A DNA stretch of 64,000 nucleotides from Mucilaginibacter sp. SJ. Its GTDB lineage: Bacteria; Bacteroidota; Bacteroidia; Sphingobacteriales; Sphingobacteriaceae. The stretch spans positions 806,001 through 870,000 of the forward strand of contig NZ_CP118631.1 of NCBI RefSeq assembly GCF_028993635.1, in the 5' to 3' direction. Every line of letters begins with the position of its first letter. The first letter of the stretch is position 1. The position numbers and the translations under genes are program-made. Positions 9,005 to 18,289 of this stretch are shown here, piece after piece. Under the pieces are notes generated by a model that made no database searches, had not been told where the DNA came from, and worked only from the letters and a program-made list of their open reading frames with translations.

Positions 9005-10474
9005 ATGGATTTTAAACAATTAGTTACTCAAATAAGAAGGCCTTTTAGCTTAATTGCTATGGCCTTTGTTTTAATCCCCCCGGCGGTTAATGCACAAACA
9101 GCCCCGCTTCCCATAGGCCCTGTACCCAATGCCCGGCAAATTGAATGGTACCATCGCGAAATAATAGCTTTTTTTCATTTTGGCATGAATACGTTTGCCA
9201 ATGTTAATGAAGGCGATGGTACCGCAAATCCTCAGCTATTTAATCCTACGGCATTAAACTGTAACCAATGGACAAGCGTGCTTAAAGGAGCCGGGATTAC
9301 AACAGCTATTTTTGTTGCCAAGCATGCCGATGGCTTTTGCAACTGGCCAACCGCGCATACCAATTATTCAGTAAAAAACAGCCCGTGGAAAGATGGTAAA
9401 GGAGATGTTGTAAGAGAATTTACCGATGCCTGTAAAGCTGCGGAGATAAAAGCGGCAATCTATCTGGGGCCACATGACAGGCACGATTCAAGATACGGAA
9501 CACCTGATTACAGCGATTATTATGCGAATCAGTTATCGGAGCTTTTAAGAAACTACGGCCCCATCTGGGAAATATGGTGGGATGGAGCAGGTGCCGATCA
9601 AATTACGTCAGTTTTTTATGATCGCTGGGCTGATACCGTGCGCAAATTGCAGCCCAATTGCGTGGTTTTTGGCACCAAAAATTCATATCGCTATGCGGAC
9701 TGCCGCTGGATAGGCAATGAATCGGGATTATCGGGTGATCCGTGTTGGTCAACTATCAACCCGGTTTCTATTCGGGATGAAGCAGCGTATATTACGCAGT
9801 TAAACCATGGGGAAGTTGACGGCACGGCGTATATACCAGCCGAAGCAGATGTCTCTATTCGTCCAAGCTGGTTTTACCACAAGGAGGAAGATGCTCACGT
9901 TAAAAGCGTTGCCGCTTTGTGGGATCTTTATTTCAATTCCGTTGGTCATAACAGTGTGCTGTTATTAAATTTTCCACCTGATAAGCGGGGGCTGATCCCT
10001 GCAATTGATTCGGTAAGGGCGGATAGCTTGCACCGTTTAATCAATGGCACATTTAAAAACAACCTTGCAGCAGGCGCTACTATCAAATCGTTACATCCGC
10101 GCGGCGGTAACTATAAAGCAGCCAGTATGGGCGATAATAGCGAAAGTACTTATTATGCAACGACTGATAATGCATTTACGGATACCATAACTTTTAACCT
10201 TGGTAAAAAGAAAACATTTGACGTATTGATGTTACAGGAGGTTATTGAACTGGGGCAGCGTACAACAGGTTGGTCTGTAGATTACTCATCTGACGGAAAA
10301 AACTGGACACCTATTCCGGAAGCAACCGAAAAACAAGCCATAGGCTATAAATGGCTTGTCAAATTTAAGCCGGTAACAGCGTCAAAAGTACGATTGAGGA
10401 TAACATCCGGAAAAGCCTGTGTGGCAATTCATGCTTTTGGAATTTATAAGGAGCAAATGGCGACACCTGACTAA
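9005..10474 (+). CDS. GH29 alpha-L-fucosidase with C-terminal discoidin domain
   Basis: The protein has a signal peptide (ending PPAVNAQ) and a GH29 barrel: QIEWYHREIIAFFHFGMNTF, FVAKHADGFCNWPT, and EIWWDGAG with probable nucleophile Asp193. The last ~130 residues resemble an F5/8 type C domain, which is common in GH29 enzymes. An open frame reaches back to an ATG at 8900, but ATG 9005 starts directly before the signal peptide and is preferred. The enzyme hydrolyses terminal alpha-L-fucose in the periplasm or at the surface. It follows the GH59 gene by about 110 bp and probably belongs to the same transcription unit. The pairing suggests a glycan with both beta-galactosyl and alpha-fucosyl termini. 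Confidence 0.93.
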   Translation: MDFKQLVTQIRRPFSLIAMAFVLIPPAVNAQTAPLPIGPVPNARQIEWYHREIIAFFHFGMNTFANVNEGDGTANPQLFNPTALNCNQWTSVLKGAGITTAIFVAKHADGFCNWPTAHTNYSVKNSPWKDGKGDVVREFTDACKAAEIKAAIYLGPHDRHDSRYGTPDYSDYYANQLSELLRNYGPIWEIWWDGAGADQITSVFYDRWADTVRKLQPNCVVFGTKNSYRYADCRWIGNESGLSGDPCWSTINPVSIRDEAAYITQLNHGEVDGTAYIPAEADVSIRPSWFYHKEEDAHVKSVAALWDLYFNSVGHNSVLLLNFPPDKRGLIPAIDSVRADSLHRLINGTFKNNLAAGATIKSLHPRGGNYKAASMGDNSESTYYATTDNAFTDTITFNLGKKKTFDVLMLQEVIELGQRTTGWSVDYSSDGKNWTPIPEATEKQAIGYKWLVKFKPVTASKVRLRITSGKACVAIHAFGIYKEQMATPD

Positions 10475-10515
10475 AAGCTGATCAGCGATAATGGTGAAAA
10501 ATCGACGAATTAAAA

Positions 10516-10548
10516 AAAGCACAGTAATATGAAGTATTACTGTGCTTT
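10516..10548. terminator. Bidirectional terminator between fucosidase gene and tRNA-Lys
   Basis: Arms 10516-10529 and 10535-10548 pair without mismatch around a 5-nt loop. The left side extends into an A7 run (10512-10518) and the right side continues TTTCGTTTT. It can end the + strand glycan locus, and on the minus strand it ends the tRNA transcript. Confidence 0.85.
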
Positions 10549-10555
10549 CGTTTTG

Positions 10556-10628
10556 TGACCCCGGAGAGATTCGAACTCTCGACCCAATGATTAAGAGTCA
10601 TTTGCTCTACCAGCTGAGCTACGGAGTC
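10556..10628 (-). tRNA. tRNA-Lys (anticodon CTT)
   Basis: On the minus strand a 73-nt cloverleaf can be drawn: acceptor GACTCCG/CGGGGTC (one G-U pair), D arm GCTC..GAGC with AGCTGGTA loop, anticodon stem AATGA/TCATT with loop CTCTTAA giving anticodon CTT, five-base variable loop, T arm GAGAG-TTCGAAT-CTCTC, and discriminator A. The CCA end is not encoded, as the next bases are CAAA. CTT reads AAG lysine codons. The gene stands alone between terminators. Confidence 0.96.
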
Positions 10629-10895
10629 ATATGTGCCAGCTTTTGCCGGGTTGCAAATATGCAAATTATTTTCTTTTTCAGCAGGCGGAATTACTCATAG
10701 TTATTAATTATTTTAATCTGCTTATTGTAAAATTAAAGGTTGGAGTAATAACCCCCTTTCATCTTCCTGGTGTTCATTTTATCCACGGCTCGGCCAAAAA
10801 AAGTTAATTATAGCAACTTCATAACAAAATGTTAATTTTTTTGTTGGAATTTTAACAAAAGCTGCTTAAATTGTAAAACTTAATACCTGTCTCTT

Positions 10896-11075
10896 ATGAA
10901 AAAAAGAAAATTACTCAAAATTAACAAACTGCAGTATGAAAGCGTTGTTAAAGATTTTATCTCCCAAAATGGTTTAAATGTCCAATATTCTTATACCAAA
11001 GATCATTTTTACCTTTATAGCGACGAATCGACAATCAATCAGCTCGAAAAACAGGCTATTGGCGCAAACTTATAA
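10896..11075 (+). CDS. Small basic protein of 59 residues, unknown function
   Basis: An ATG at 10896 opens a 59-codon frame starting MKKRKLLKINKLQYES and ending QAIGANL, with stop at 11073-11075. It has a lysine-rich N-terminus and a mixed aromatic middle (VQYSYTKDHFYLYSDE), as in a small alpha/beta fold. A good hairpin terminator begins 20 bp after the stop, and about 270 bp of non-coding DNA lies upstream. An isolated, well-terminated frame supports a real gene. I do not recognise the family. No signal peptide or membrane segment is visible. Confidence 0.6.
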   Translation: MKKRKLLKINKLQYESVVKDFISQNGLNVQYSYTKDHFYLYSDESTINQLEKQAIGANL

Positions 11076-11094
11076 ATAAGTGAAAAATAGAAAA

Positions 11095-11124
11095 GTCCGG
11101 TAGTGTGATACTATCGGACCTTTT
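11095..11124. terminator. Bidirectional terminator between small ORF and ABC-F gene
   Basis: GTCCGGTAGT (11095-11104) pairs with ACTATCGGAC (11110-11119) with one G-U pair and a 5-nt loop. It is flanked by AAAA on the left and TTTT on the right. It sits 20 bp after the small + strand gene and 17 bp after the end of the minus-strand ABC-F gene, so it can serve both. Confidence 0.8.
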
Positions 11125-11140
11125 CAATATTTACTTTTTA

Positions 11141-13033
<1,893 letters not shown>

Positions 13034-13120
13034 ATGGTCATGGGAGCATTAATTATAGGTTTAATTATCATCAATGTGGTAATAGCCATCAACAATACAC
13101 AAAAACGCAAAGTATATTAA
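13034..13120 (+). CDS. Possible 28-residue single-span membrane peptide
   Basis: ATG 13034 opens a short frame: MVMGALIIGLIIINVVIAIN followed by NTQKRKVY, stop at 13118-13120. The composition is that of a small membrane protein, with a 19-residue hydrophobic helix and then a short positively charged cytoplasmic tail. The upstream sequence is A/T-rich and gives no strong ribosome-binding signal. It could be a real microprotein or a type-I-toxin-like peptide, or a chance frame. Nothing else codes in this 390-bp gap. Confidence 0.35.
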   Translation: MVMGALIIGLIIINVVIAINNTQKRKVY

Positions 13121-13141
13121 AAATATATTAATATATAAACT

Positions 13142-13158
13142 TTAAAGCAACGCTTTAA
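13142..13158. terminator. Weak hairpin after the SRPBCC gene
   Basis: TTAAAGC (13142-13148) pairs with GCTTTAA (13152-13158) around a 3-nt loop, immediately beyond the 3' end of the minus-strand SRPBCC gene. The stem is short and AT-rich, so termination is only possible. Confidence 0.3.
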
Positions 13159-13160
13159 GC

Positions 13161-13556
13161 TTAGTTTAAAATATTAAATAAGCTTTGTGTTTCATGGTCG
13201 GCCAATTTTTGAAGCGGACCTGATGCCAGCATTTTCATCATCATGCTAAGCTCTGCGCCAATGGTGAATAAAATATCAGTATGGTCGTTATTGAAAGATA
13301 ACGACCATTTTAGTTCCAGGTTAAACGGTGGTTTCTCGGCAGGTATGATCCTTATCAGCTGACCGGGCACACGCTCCTCAATTTTCAAAGCAAGTTTGGC
13401 CATATTCTGGATACTGAAACGGGCTTCATCCCGGGTGGATGTCCATTCCTGGATATTATCGGGCATCAGTTGCCGGTGATTGTTGAAATCGGCCAGGAAG
13501 TCGTAAACCTCTGTTAGAGGCTTGTTAATGCTTATCGTACTGGTGAATGTATTCAT
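13161..13556 (-). CDS. SRPBCC (START-like) superfamily protein
   Basis: The 131-residue product starts MNTFTSTISINKPLTEVYDFLADFNNH, the usual opening of polyketide-cyclase/SRPBCC proteins, and continues with ELKWSLSFNNDHTDILFTIGAELSMMM and a C-terminal helix. A longer frame reaches 13592, but the first 12 residues come from upstream repeat-like DNA and MNTFTS fits the family start. These proteins form a helix-grip fold with a deep hydrophobic pocket and bind small lipophilic ligands. The ligand here is unknown. The gene lies 98 bp downstream of pyrE on the same strand and may be co-transcribed with it. Confidence 0.8.
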   Translation of the reverse strand: MNTFTSTISINKPLTEVYDFLADFNNHRQLMPDNIQEWTSTRDEARFSIQNMAKLALKIEERVPGQLIRIIPAEKPPFNLELKWSLSFNNDHTDILFTIGAELSMMMKMLASGPLQKLADHETQSLFNILN

Positions 13557-13653
13557 GGATAGATTTGATATTAGATTTGAGATTTGAAACAAATTACGCT
13601 AACGAACAATCTAAAAATCAGTGCAATCATCGAAATCAAAAAAATCAACGGTC

Positions 13654-14313
13654 TTAACTTGCAGCCATTTCGCCCCAGGTTGATGGGTTTTCGCGCCACT
13701 GCCTGAGCAGGTTTACATCTTTTTCGTTAATGAACTGATGTTCTTCCGCGTATTTAATGAGCGCGTTGTAATTTGACAGGGTTACGTATGGGCAGTTGGC
13801 CTGTTTAAAGTTTTCGTCGGCAATATCAAAGCCATAAGTAAATATCGCCGCCAGGCCCGCAACGTCATAACCTGCGGCACGCAGTGCTTCAACGGCCTGC
13901 AAGCTGCTTTTACCGGTGGAGAGCAAATCTTCAATAACTACAACCCGCTTGCCTGATGTAGTAGCGGCATCGCCCTCAATCATGCTGCCTGTACCATGCT
14001 CTTTAGGTTTTGAACGTACATAGATAAATGGAAGGCCTAATTCCTGGGCTACTAATGCACCTTGCGGTATACCTGCAGTTGCCACACCTGCAATGCAGCC
14101 AACCGACCCGAATTTATCCTGTATGGCTGCCACTAATTGCTGCCTGATGTAAGTGCGGATAGTTGGATGAGAAAGTGTAACGCGGTTATCGCAGTAAATT
14201 GGAGATTTCCAGCCCGATGCCCATGTAAAAGGATTATTGGGTTGTAATTTAATTGCTTTAATTTGCAGCAGGAATTCGGCTACTTGTTGTTCGATCTCAT
14301 TATTAGTAAACAT
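13654..14313 (-). CDS. pyrE: Orotate phosphoribosyltransferase
   Basis: This 219-residue enzyme of pyrimidine synthesis joins orotate and PRPP to form OMP in the cytoplasm. The orotate-binding segment (FTWASGWKSPIYCDNR), the region GVATAGIPQGALVAQELGLPF and the PRPP loop VVVIEDLLSTGKS are all present, and length is normal. The start MFTNNEIEQQVAEFLLQ fits family members, so ATG 14313 is credible. That ATG overlaps the ATG of the divergent NUDIX gene within the tetranucleotide CATG. A TATTTTTG box 4 nt upstream of the ATG lies inside the NUDIX coding sequence. Confidence 0.96.
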   Translation of the reverse strand: MFTNNEIEQQVAEFLLQIKAIKLQPNNPFTWASGWKSPIYCDNRVTLSHPTIRTYIRQQLVAAIQDKFGSVGCIAGVATAGIPQGALVAQELGLPFIYVRSKPKEHGTGSMIEGDAATTSGKRVVVIEDLLSTGKSSLQAVEALRAAGYDVAGLAAIFTYGFDIADENFKQANCPYVTLSNYNALIKYAEEHQFINEKDVNLLRQWRENPSTWGEMAAS

Positions 14314-14950
14314 GGCTCAAAAATACAGAATTTATATTAACGAAAAGGTTATCCTGCTCACAGAATCTGAACCAAAGCATGCAGATAATTTTGAAAGGCT
14401 TGATGCAGAGACCTTTGACCTTAAAATTATATATACCTGGATCCTCGCTAATCCTAACAAACTGTTCTATATAAAAACAGCCAACGCTAAGGTGTATCTT
14501 AAAGCTGTTAAAAAGAATATTACACTTATTGAAGCGGCAGGGGGCCTGGTTATGAACACTAAGGGGCAATATTTATTCATTTATCGTAATGATAAATGGG
14601 ACCTGCCCAAAGGCAAAATAGAAAAAGACGAAAAGGTAAAAGAAGCGGCGGTGCGCGAAGTAGAGGAGGAGTGCGGTATAAAAGTAAGCGAACTGGGAGA
14701 AAAAATTTGTAAAACATACCATGTATATGTTAACCGCGGCGAGGTAGTGCTTAAGAAAACGCATTGGTTTGCCATGACAAGTAGGGGTAAAGAAAAGCTA
14801 AAACCTCAAAAAGAAGAGGGTATTACCGATGTGCGCTGGTTTGAGCACCATCATATTGAACCGATAATTGAAAATACATTTCCATCCATAATGGATGTGT
14901 TGCACAAAGAAAAGCTGGTTACAAATAAGGTAATGCCTCTTTCGGAATAA
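14312..14950 (+). CDS. NUDIX hydrolase
   Basis: The product of 212 residues begins MAQKYRIYINEKVILLTE. The NUDIX box is intact (GKIEKDEKVKEAAVREVEEE then CGI), at about residues 106-128. An N-terminal ~75-residue beta-rich extension precedes the catalytic domain, and the C-terminal part contains KKTHWFAMTS. The enzyme hydrolyses a nucleoside diphosphate linked to another group; the substrate is not predictable. An in-frame ATG at 14237 exists, but using it would put 25 residues of unrelated sequence inside pyrE, so 14312 is chosen. Its 3' end overlaps convergent coaD by 32 bp. Confidence 0.9.
   Translation: MAQKYRIYINEKVILLTESEPKHADNFERLDAETFDLKIIYTWILANPNKLFYIKTANAKVYLKAVKKNITLIEAAGGLVMNTKGQYLFIYRNDKWDLPKGKIEKDEKVKEAAVREVEEECGIKVSELGEKICKTYHVYVNRGEVVLKKTHWFAMTSRGKEKLKPQKEEGITDVRWFEHHHIEPIIENTFPSIMDVLHKEKLVTNKVMPLSE
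14318..14325 (-). promoter_or_regulatory. Predicted -7 box of pyrE, inside the NUDIX gene
   Basis: Read on the minus strand the bases are TATTTTTG, an exact TAnnTTTG match, with spacer AGCC and then the pyrE ATG. The position implies a transcription start at or next to the A of the ATG, a leaderless message. No clear -33 TTTG is seen, so this is a prediction. Confidence 0.4.
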
Positions 14951-15380
14951 ACTGGCTCACATCGCCTTTATAGCGGATGATTTCGCGCACAATGGTTGAA
15001 CTGATGGATGAATAGCCTGGCTTGCTTACAATAAATATGCTTTCGATGTCGGGTGCCAGCGAATGGTTCATCTGGGCAATCGCTTTTTCATACTCAAAGT
15101 CTGATACGGTACGGATCCCCCTGATCATGTAAGCGGCGCCTATGCTTTTGCAAAAATCGACAGTAAGGCCTTCATAGGCTATCACGTGGATCCGTTCATC
15201 ATGCTCAAAAACCGCCCTGATCATTTGTTCGCGCTGCTCAACACTCAACAGCCCCTTTTTGCTGCTGTTTACGCCGATGCCTATGTAAAGCCTGTCAAAA
15301 AGCTCGACAGATCGTTTCACAATATCAACATGAGCTTTAGTAAGCGGATCAAATGAACCTGGAAAAAGGGCTATCTTCAT
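14919..15380 (-). CDS. coaD: Phosphopantetheine adenylyltransferase
   Basis: The 153-residue product matches CoaD, which transfers AMP from ATP to 4'-phosphopantetheine in coenzyme A synthesis. The nucleotide-binding start MKIALFPGSFDPLTKAHVDI, the substrate loop GVNSSKKGLLS, YMIRGIRTVSDFEYE and YSSISSTIVREI are all present. The usual TxGH motif reads TKAH, with Ala16 in place of Gly; His17 is kept. On the minus strand TAATTTTA (15385-15392) lies 4 nt from the ATG, a near match to the -7 box. Length is normal. Confidence 0.96.
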   Translation of the reverse strand: MKIALFPGSFDPLTKAHVDIVKRSVELFDRLYIGIGVNSSKKGLLSVEQREQMIRAVFEHDERIHVIAYEGLTVDFCKSIGAAYMIRGIRTVSDFEYEKAIAQMNHSLAPDIESIFIVSKPGYSSISSTIVREIIRYKGDVSQFIPKEALPYL

Positions 15381-15512
15381 GGAGTAAAATTAGCGATTAG
15401 TTGATTGGATTGCTTAAGTAAAAGGCTATTTTTTTGCCTTTTATCAGCATTATTTAATGGGCGACAGTAAATCTGACAAGATAAGCCATTTACCTGACCA
15501 ACAAAACCTACA

Positions 15513-16088
15513 TTAAACCAGCGAAGCCAACTGAGCATACTGTAAAAGCATAATTGTTTTGCCATCTTTTATTTCGCCGGTTTTTACCATTTGAAGGGCT
15601 TCGCTGAATGGCAGCTCTAAAACTTCAATATTTTCATTTTCGTAGGCGAGCCCCCCGCCGTCGCTAACTTTCATTTCTTTGGCATATTCAGCAACAAAAA
15701 AGTAAAGGATTTCGGTAACAGAGCCCGGCGACATATAAGCTTCAAAAACCTTTTTAACATCCGTTATTTTATAACCAGTCTCTTCCTCAGTTTCCTTACG
15801 GATGCAATCTTCCGGATTATCCTTATCAAGCAAGCCTGCACAACATTCAATTAGCATTCCATCGGGGTTGCCGTTGATATAGGTTGGCAGCCTGAATTGC
15901 CTGGTTAATATTACAGATGACTGTGTTTTATTATAAAGCAAAATGGTTGCGCCGTTGCCACGGTCGTAAGCTTCACGGCTTTGCACAGCGGTATTACCAT
16001 CTTTTTCCGTAACCTCGTAAGTCACTTTTTTAAGGACGTACCAGTTATCTGATAAAATATCGGTATTAAGAATTTTGATCTTATTCAT
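15513..16088 (-). CDS. nudK: GDP-mannose pyrophosphatase-type NUDIX hydrolase
   Basis: The 191-residue protein is collinear with E. coli Nud[56 protein letters not shown], the NUDIX motif [20 protein letters not shown], and [20 protein letters not shown] near the C-terminus. NudK cleaves GDP-mannose and related sugar nucleotides to the sugar 1-phosphate and GMP. As in NudK, the residue before the motif Glu is Lys rather than Arg. It is separated from coaD by about 130 bp and read in the same direction. Confidence 0.9.
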   Translation of the reverse strand: MNKIKILNTDILSDNWYVLKKVTYEVTEKDGNTAVQSREAYDRGNGATILLYNKTQSSVILTRQFRLPTYINGNPDGMLIECCAGLLDKDNPEDCIRKETEEETGYKITDVKKVFEAYMSPGSVTEILYFFVAEYAKEMKVSDGGGLAYENENIEVLELPFSEALQMVKTGEIKDGKTIMLLQYAQLASLV

Positions 16089-16118
16089 TTTATTTGATCG
16101 TTTATGATTAATATTGAT

Positions 16119-16126
16119 TATTTTTG
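16119..16126 (+). promoter_or_regulatory. Predicted promoter -7 box for the DeoR-type regulator
   Basis: TATTTTTG at 16119-16126 matches the Bacteroidota -7 consensus TAnnTTTG, and TTTG at 16093-16096 could be the -33 element, 22 nt away. The start ATG follows 21 nt later at 16148. The -33 box lies beside the start of the divergent nudK gene. Confidence 0.45.
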
Positions 16127-16147
16127 AACGAAAATAAGGTTAATAAA

Positions 16148-16900
16148 ATGAACTTTCCAAAAAGAAAACAAAAAATAATTGAGCAGCTTAGTCAAAGCGG
16201 AGAGGTTGATATAAAGCAATTGGCTGCAGAACTGAATATTTCAGAAATTACAGCACGGCGCGACCTGAACCAATTAGCAGCCGATGGATTGCTTTACCGT
16301 ACTCATGGAGGAGCAACAAAAGTTAATCCCCACGAAAAGCCACATAGCTTTGTGAATAAAAGCGCTCAAAACGCAGCTGTTAAAGATGCCATTTGCCGCA
16401 GGGCCGCATCGCAGATCACTGACGGGGATGTTATTTTTATGGATTGCGGGAGTACTGTTTTTAGGTTATGCCAGTTCATTAAAAACAAGAAGATAAAGGT
16501 AATAACAAATTCATTACCTGTAGTATATGAGTTGCAGGATTGTGCCGTGAGTGTTAACATAATAGGAGGGGAGCTGGATAAGGAGCGACAGGCTGTACAT
16601 GGAACTACAGCTATTGAGCATATTCAAAAGTACAGGGCAACCAAAGCTTTTTTGGGCGTTGACGGTATCTCGGAAGCAGGATTGTTTGCCAATAGTGAAC
16701 ATGAAGCATCCATTACAACAGCTTTCGCCGCAAACAGTGCGTTTGCCTATATTCTGTGTGATGCCAGCAAAATAAGCAAGGAAACCTACCTTAATTTTGC
16801 AGGCTTAGATATCATCAACGCGATCATTACCGATGCAGATCCTGAGCGGTTAAAGGGCTTTAAAGAAAGCGGGATAGTTATTTTAGAGACGGATATCTAA
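16148..16900 (+). CDS. DeoR/GlpR-family transcriptional regulator
   Basis: This 250-residue protein has an N-terminal DeoR winged helix-turn-helix (RKQKIIEQLSQSGEVDIKQL, ISEITARRDLNQLAADGLLYRTHGGA) and a C-terminal sugar-phosphate sensor domain (DGDVIFMDCGSTV, VITNSLPVVYEL, FLGVDGISEAG, ILCDASKISKETYLNFA). Such proteins repress sugar or nucleoside catabolic genes and are released by a phosphorylated sugar. The frame extends to a TTG at 16124, but that lies within the predicted promoter, so ATG 16148 is used. The target genes are not evident: no sugar-catabolic operon adjoins it. Its last 4 bp overlap the convergent rsmD gene. Confidence 0.92.
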   Translation: MNFPKRKQKIIEQLSQSGEVDIKQLAAELNISEITARRDLNQLAADGLLYRTHGGATKVNPHEKPHSFVNKSAQNAAVKDAICRRAASQITDGDVIFMDCGSTVFRLCQFIKNKKIKVITNSLPVVYELQDCAVSVNIIGGELDKERQAVHGTTAIEHIQKYRATKAFLGVDGISEAGLFANSEHEASITTAFAANSAFAYILCDASKISKETYLNFAGLDIINAIITDADPERLKGFKESGIVILETDI

Positions 16901-17433
16901 ACCGGTCTGAAAAACGAAAATGACGAATGCCCGTATTTTCTTTGTTCAACAAAAGCGGGATGATTACTCAAATTTTGCAGGGACTGGTGTTCAACAATCA
17001 ACAGGCCATCAGGTTTAAGCAGGTTCTTTTCAAAAATAACTTTTGGCAAATCGGGAATCCTGTTCAGGTCATATGGCGGGTCGGCAAATATCAGGTCGTA
17101 TTGTTCCGTTTCAATATTCAGGTATTTGAATACATCTTCGCGGTAAGTTTTTATTTGTGTAAGGTTATGCTGCCGCGAGGTTTCTTTAAGATAATTAACG
17201 CAATGAATACTTCTGTCGACAGATATAACTTCCGAAGCTCCGCGTGAAGCAAATTCAAGCGAGATGTTGCCGGTGCCACTAAACAGGTCAAGTACTTTAA
17301 TGCCTTCAAATTCTATTTGGTTAAGCAGGATATTAAATAAAGCTTCTTTTGCCAAATCGGTTGTAGGACGAACAGGAAGATTTTTTGGCGGATTAAGCCT
17401 TAAGCCTTTTAAACTGCCTCCGATAATGCGCAT
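16897..17433 (-). CDS. rsmD: 16S rRNA (guanine(966)-N2)-methyltransferase
   Basis: This 178-residue S-adenosylmethionine-dependent enzyme modifies 16S rRNA of the small subunit. MRIIGGSLKGLRLNPP, VRPTTDLAKEALFNIL, the SAM loop VLDLFSGTGNISLEFASRGA, and the catalytic DPPY (LIFADPPYDLN) are all present. It overlaps the upstream DUF3822 gene by 25 bp in another frame, so the two are translationally coupled. This gene pair is commonly seen in Bacteroidota. Confidence 0.95.
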   Translation of the reverse strand: MRIIGGSLKGLRLNPPKNLPVRPTTDLAKEALFNILLNQIEFEGIKVLDLFSGTGNISLEFASRGASEVISVDRSIHCVNYLKETSRQHNLTQIKTYREDVFKYLNIETEQYDLIFADPPYDLNRIPDLPKVIFEKNLLKPDGLLIVEHQSLQNLSNHPAFVEQRKYGHSSFSFFRPV

Positions 17434-18221
17434 AATGAAAGAGCCGCTATTGATAACACCCTGTGAGGTACAACCTCCGCGGGTAATTGTAATACCTGTA
17501 AATTATTGACTTCGGCCGCTTTGAAAAATTCGGCCAGGCGGCTTAGTCCTTTACTGTCGGCATCAATGTTACCGCTTACATATAAGCTGGTATATTTAGC
17601 TTCGAGGTTAAGTTCATTGGCAACCAGCACAGTAAAGTAAACCATTTCATCATCGCCGTTAAAATCAAATGAGTTATAGAAACGCAGTTTGCCGGATGCA
17701 AAATGAGCTATCTCCACCTTTTCTTTTTCAATATTGAGGTAAAGGCAATCGGTGCCGGGATTGTTTTGGGCAATGGCGGTTAACCAGCCTTTTGATGTAA
17801 AAACGGTATTACGGATGCCAAATTCTTCTGCGGTACTCACAATAGCTTCGCTGGTATTGTATACGATGATATTTTCCTTATCTAATACCTGGGCTATAAC
17901 TTTGCTGTCGGCTTTCACATCCAGGAAACGGGCCAGGTTTGGCAGGCGCTCACCGCTAAACAATTCTGCAGGCACCAGTGTAAAGCTATGAGCAGGTAAA
18001 CCGATAATCATTTGCCCGTATTTGGCCGACAGCAGGTCAAGCAATTCCTGCGGATCGCTTAGCTCATCAAATGGGTAATTTTCGGCCCAGGCTATTAGCT
18101 TGCCATTATTACTTATGGCGTACGAAAACGATTTGTCTTCAACCTGTATTAATAAAGTATAGTCCTCAGTTTTATCTAAACTGAAGTTATCATCGTGGTA
18201 AGTATAATTGTGTTCGTTCAT
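17409..18221 (-). CDS. DUF3822 family protein
   Basis: This 270-residue protein matches the Bacteroidota-specific DUF3822 family. The N-terminal half (YTLLIQVEDKSFSYAISNNG, MIIGLPAHSFTLVPAELF) and C-terminal half (DCLYLNIEKEKVEIAHFASG, YTSLYVSGNIDADSKG) look like the two lobes of an actin/hexokinase-like (ASKHA) fold; this structural view is inference. No signal peptide or membrane span. The gene is coupled to rsmD, which hints at a role near rRNA or envelope biogenesis, but the function is unknown. TACTTTTG (complement of 18233-18240) lies 11 nt upstream of the start. Confidence 0.85.
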   Translation of the reverse strand: MNEHNYTYHDDNFSLDKTEDYTLLIQVEDKSFSYAISNNGKLIAWAENYPFDELSDPQELLDLLSAKYGQMIIGLPAHSFTLVPAELFSGERLPNLARFLDVKADSKVIAQVLDKENIIVYNTSEAIVSTAEEFGIRNTVFTSKGWLTAIAQNNPGTDCLYLNIEKEKVEIAHFASGKLRFYNSFDFNGDDEMVYFTVLVANELNLEAKYTSLYVSGNIDADSKGLSRLAEFFKAAEVNNLQVLQLPAEVVPHRVLSIAALSLCALSEAV

Positions 18222-18289
18222 ACCGGTTTTAACAAAAGTAATATTTTTTGGCAGATACAGTAATTACCGCGGTACAAATTGGTATGCTG

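Noticed and set aside
14237..14311. Upstream start of the NUDIX gene inside pyrE
   Set aside because: The 25 extra residues are a pyrE shadow and do not fit the family; MAQKYRIYIN is the typical start.
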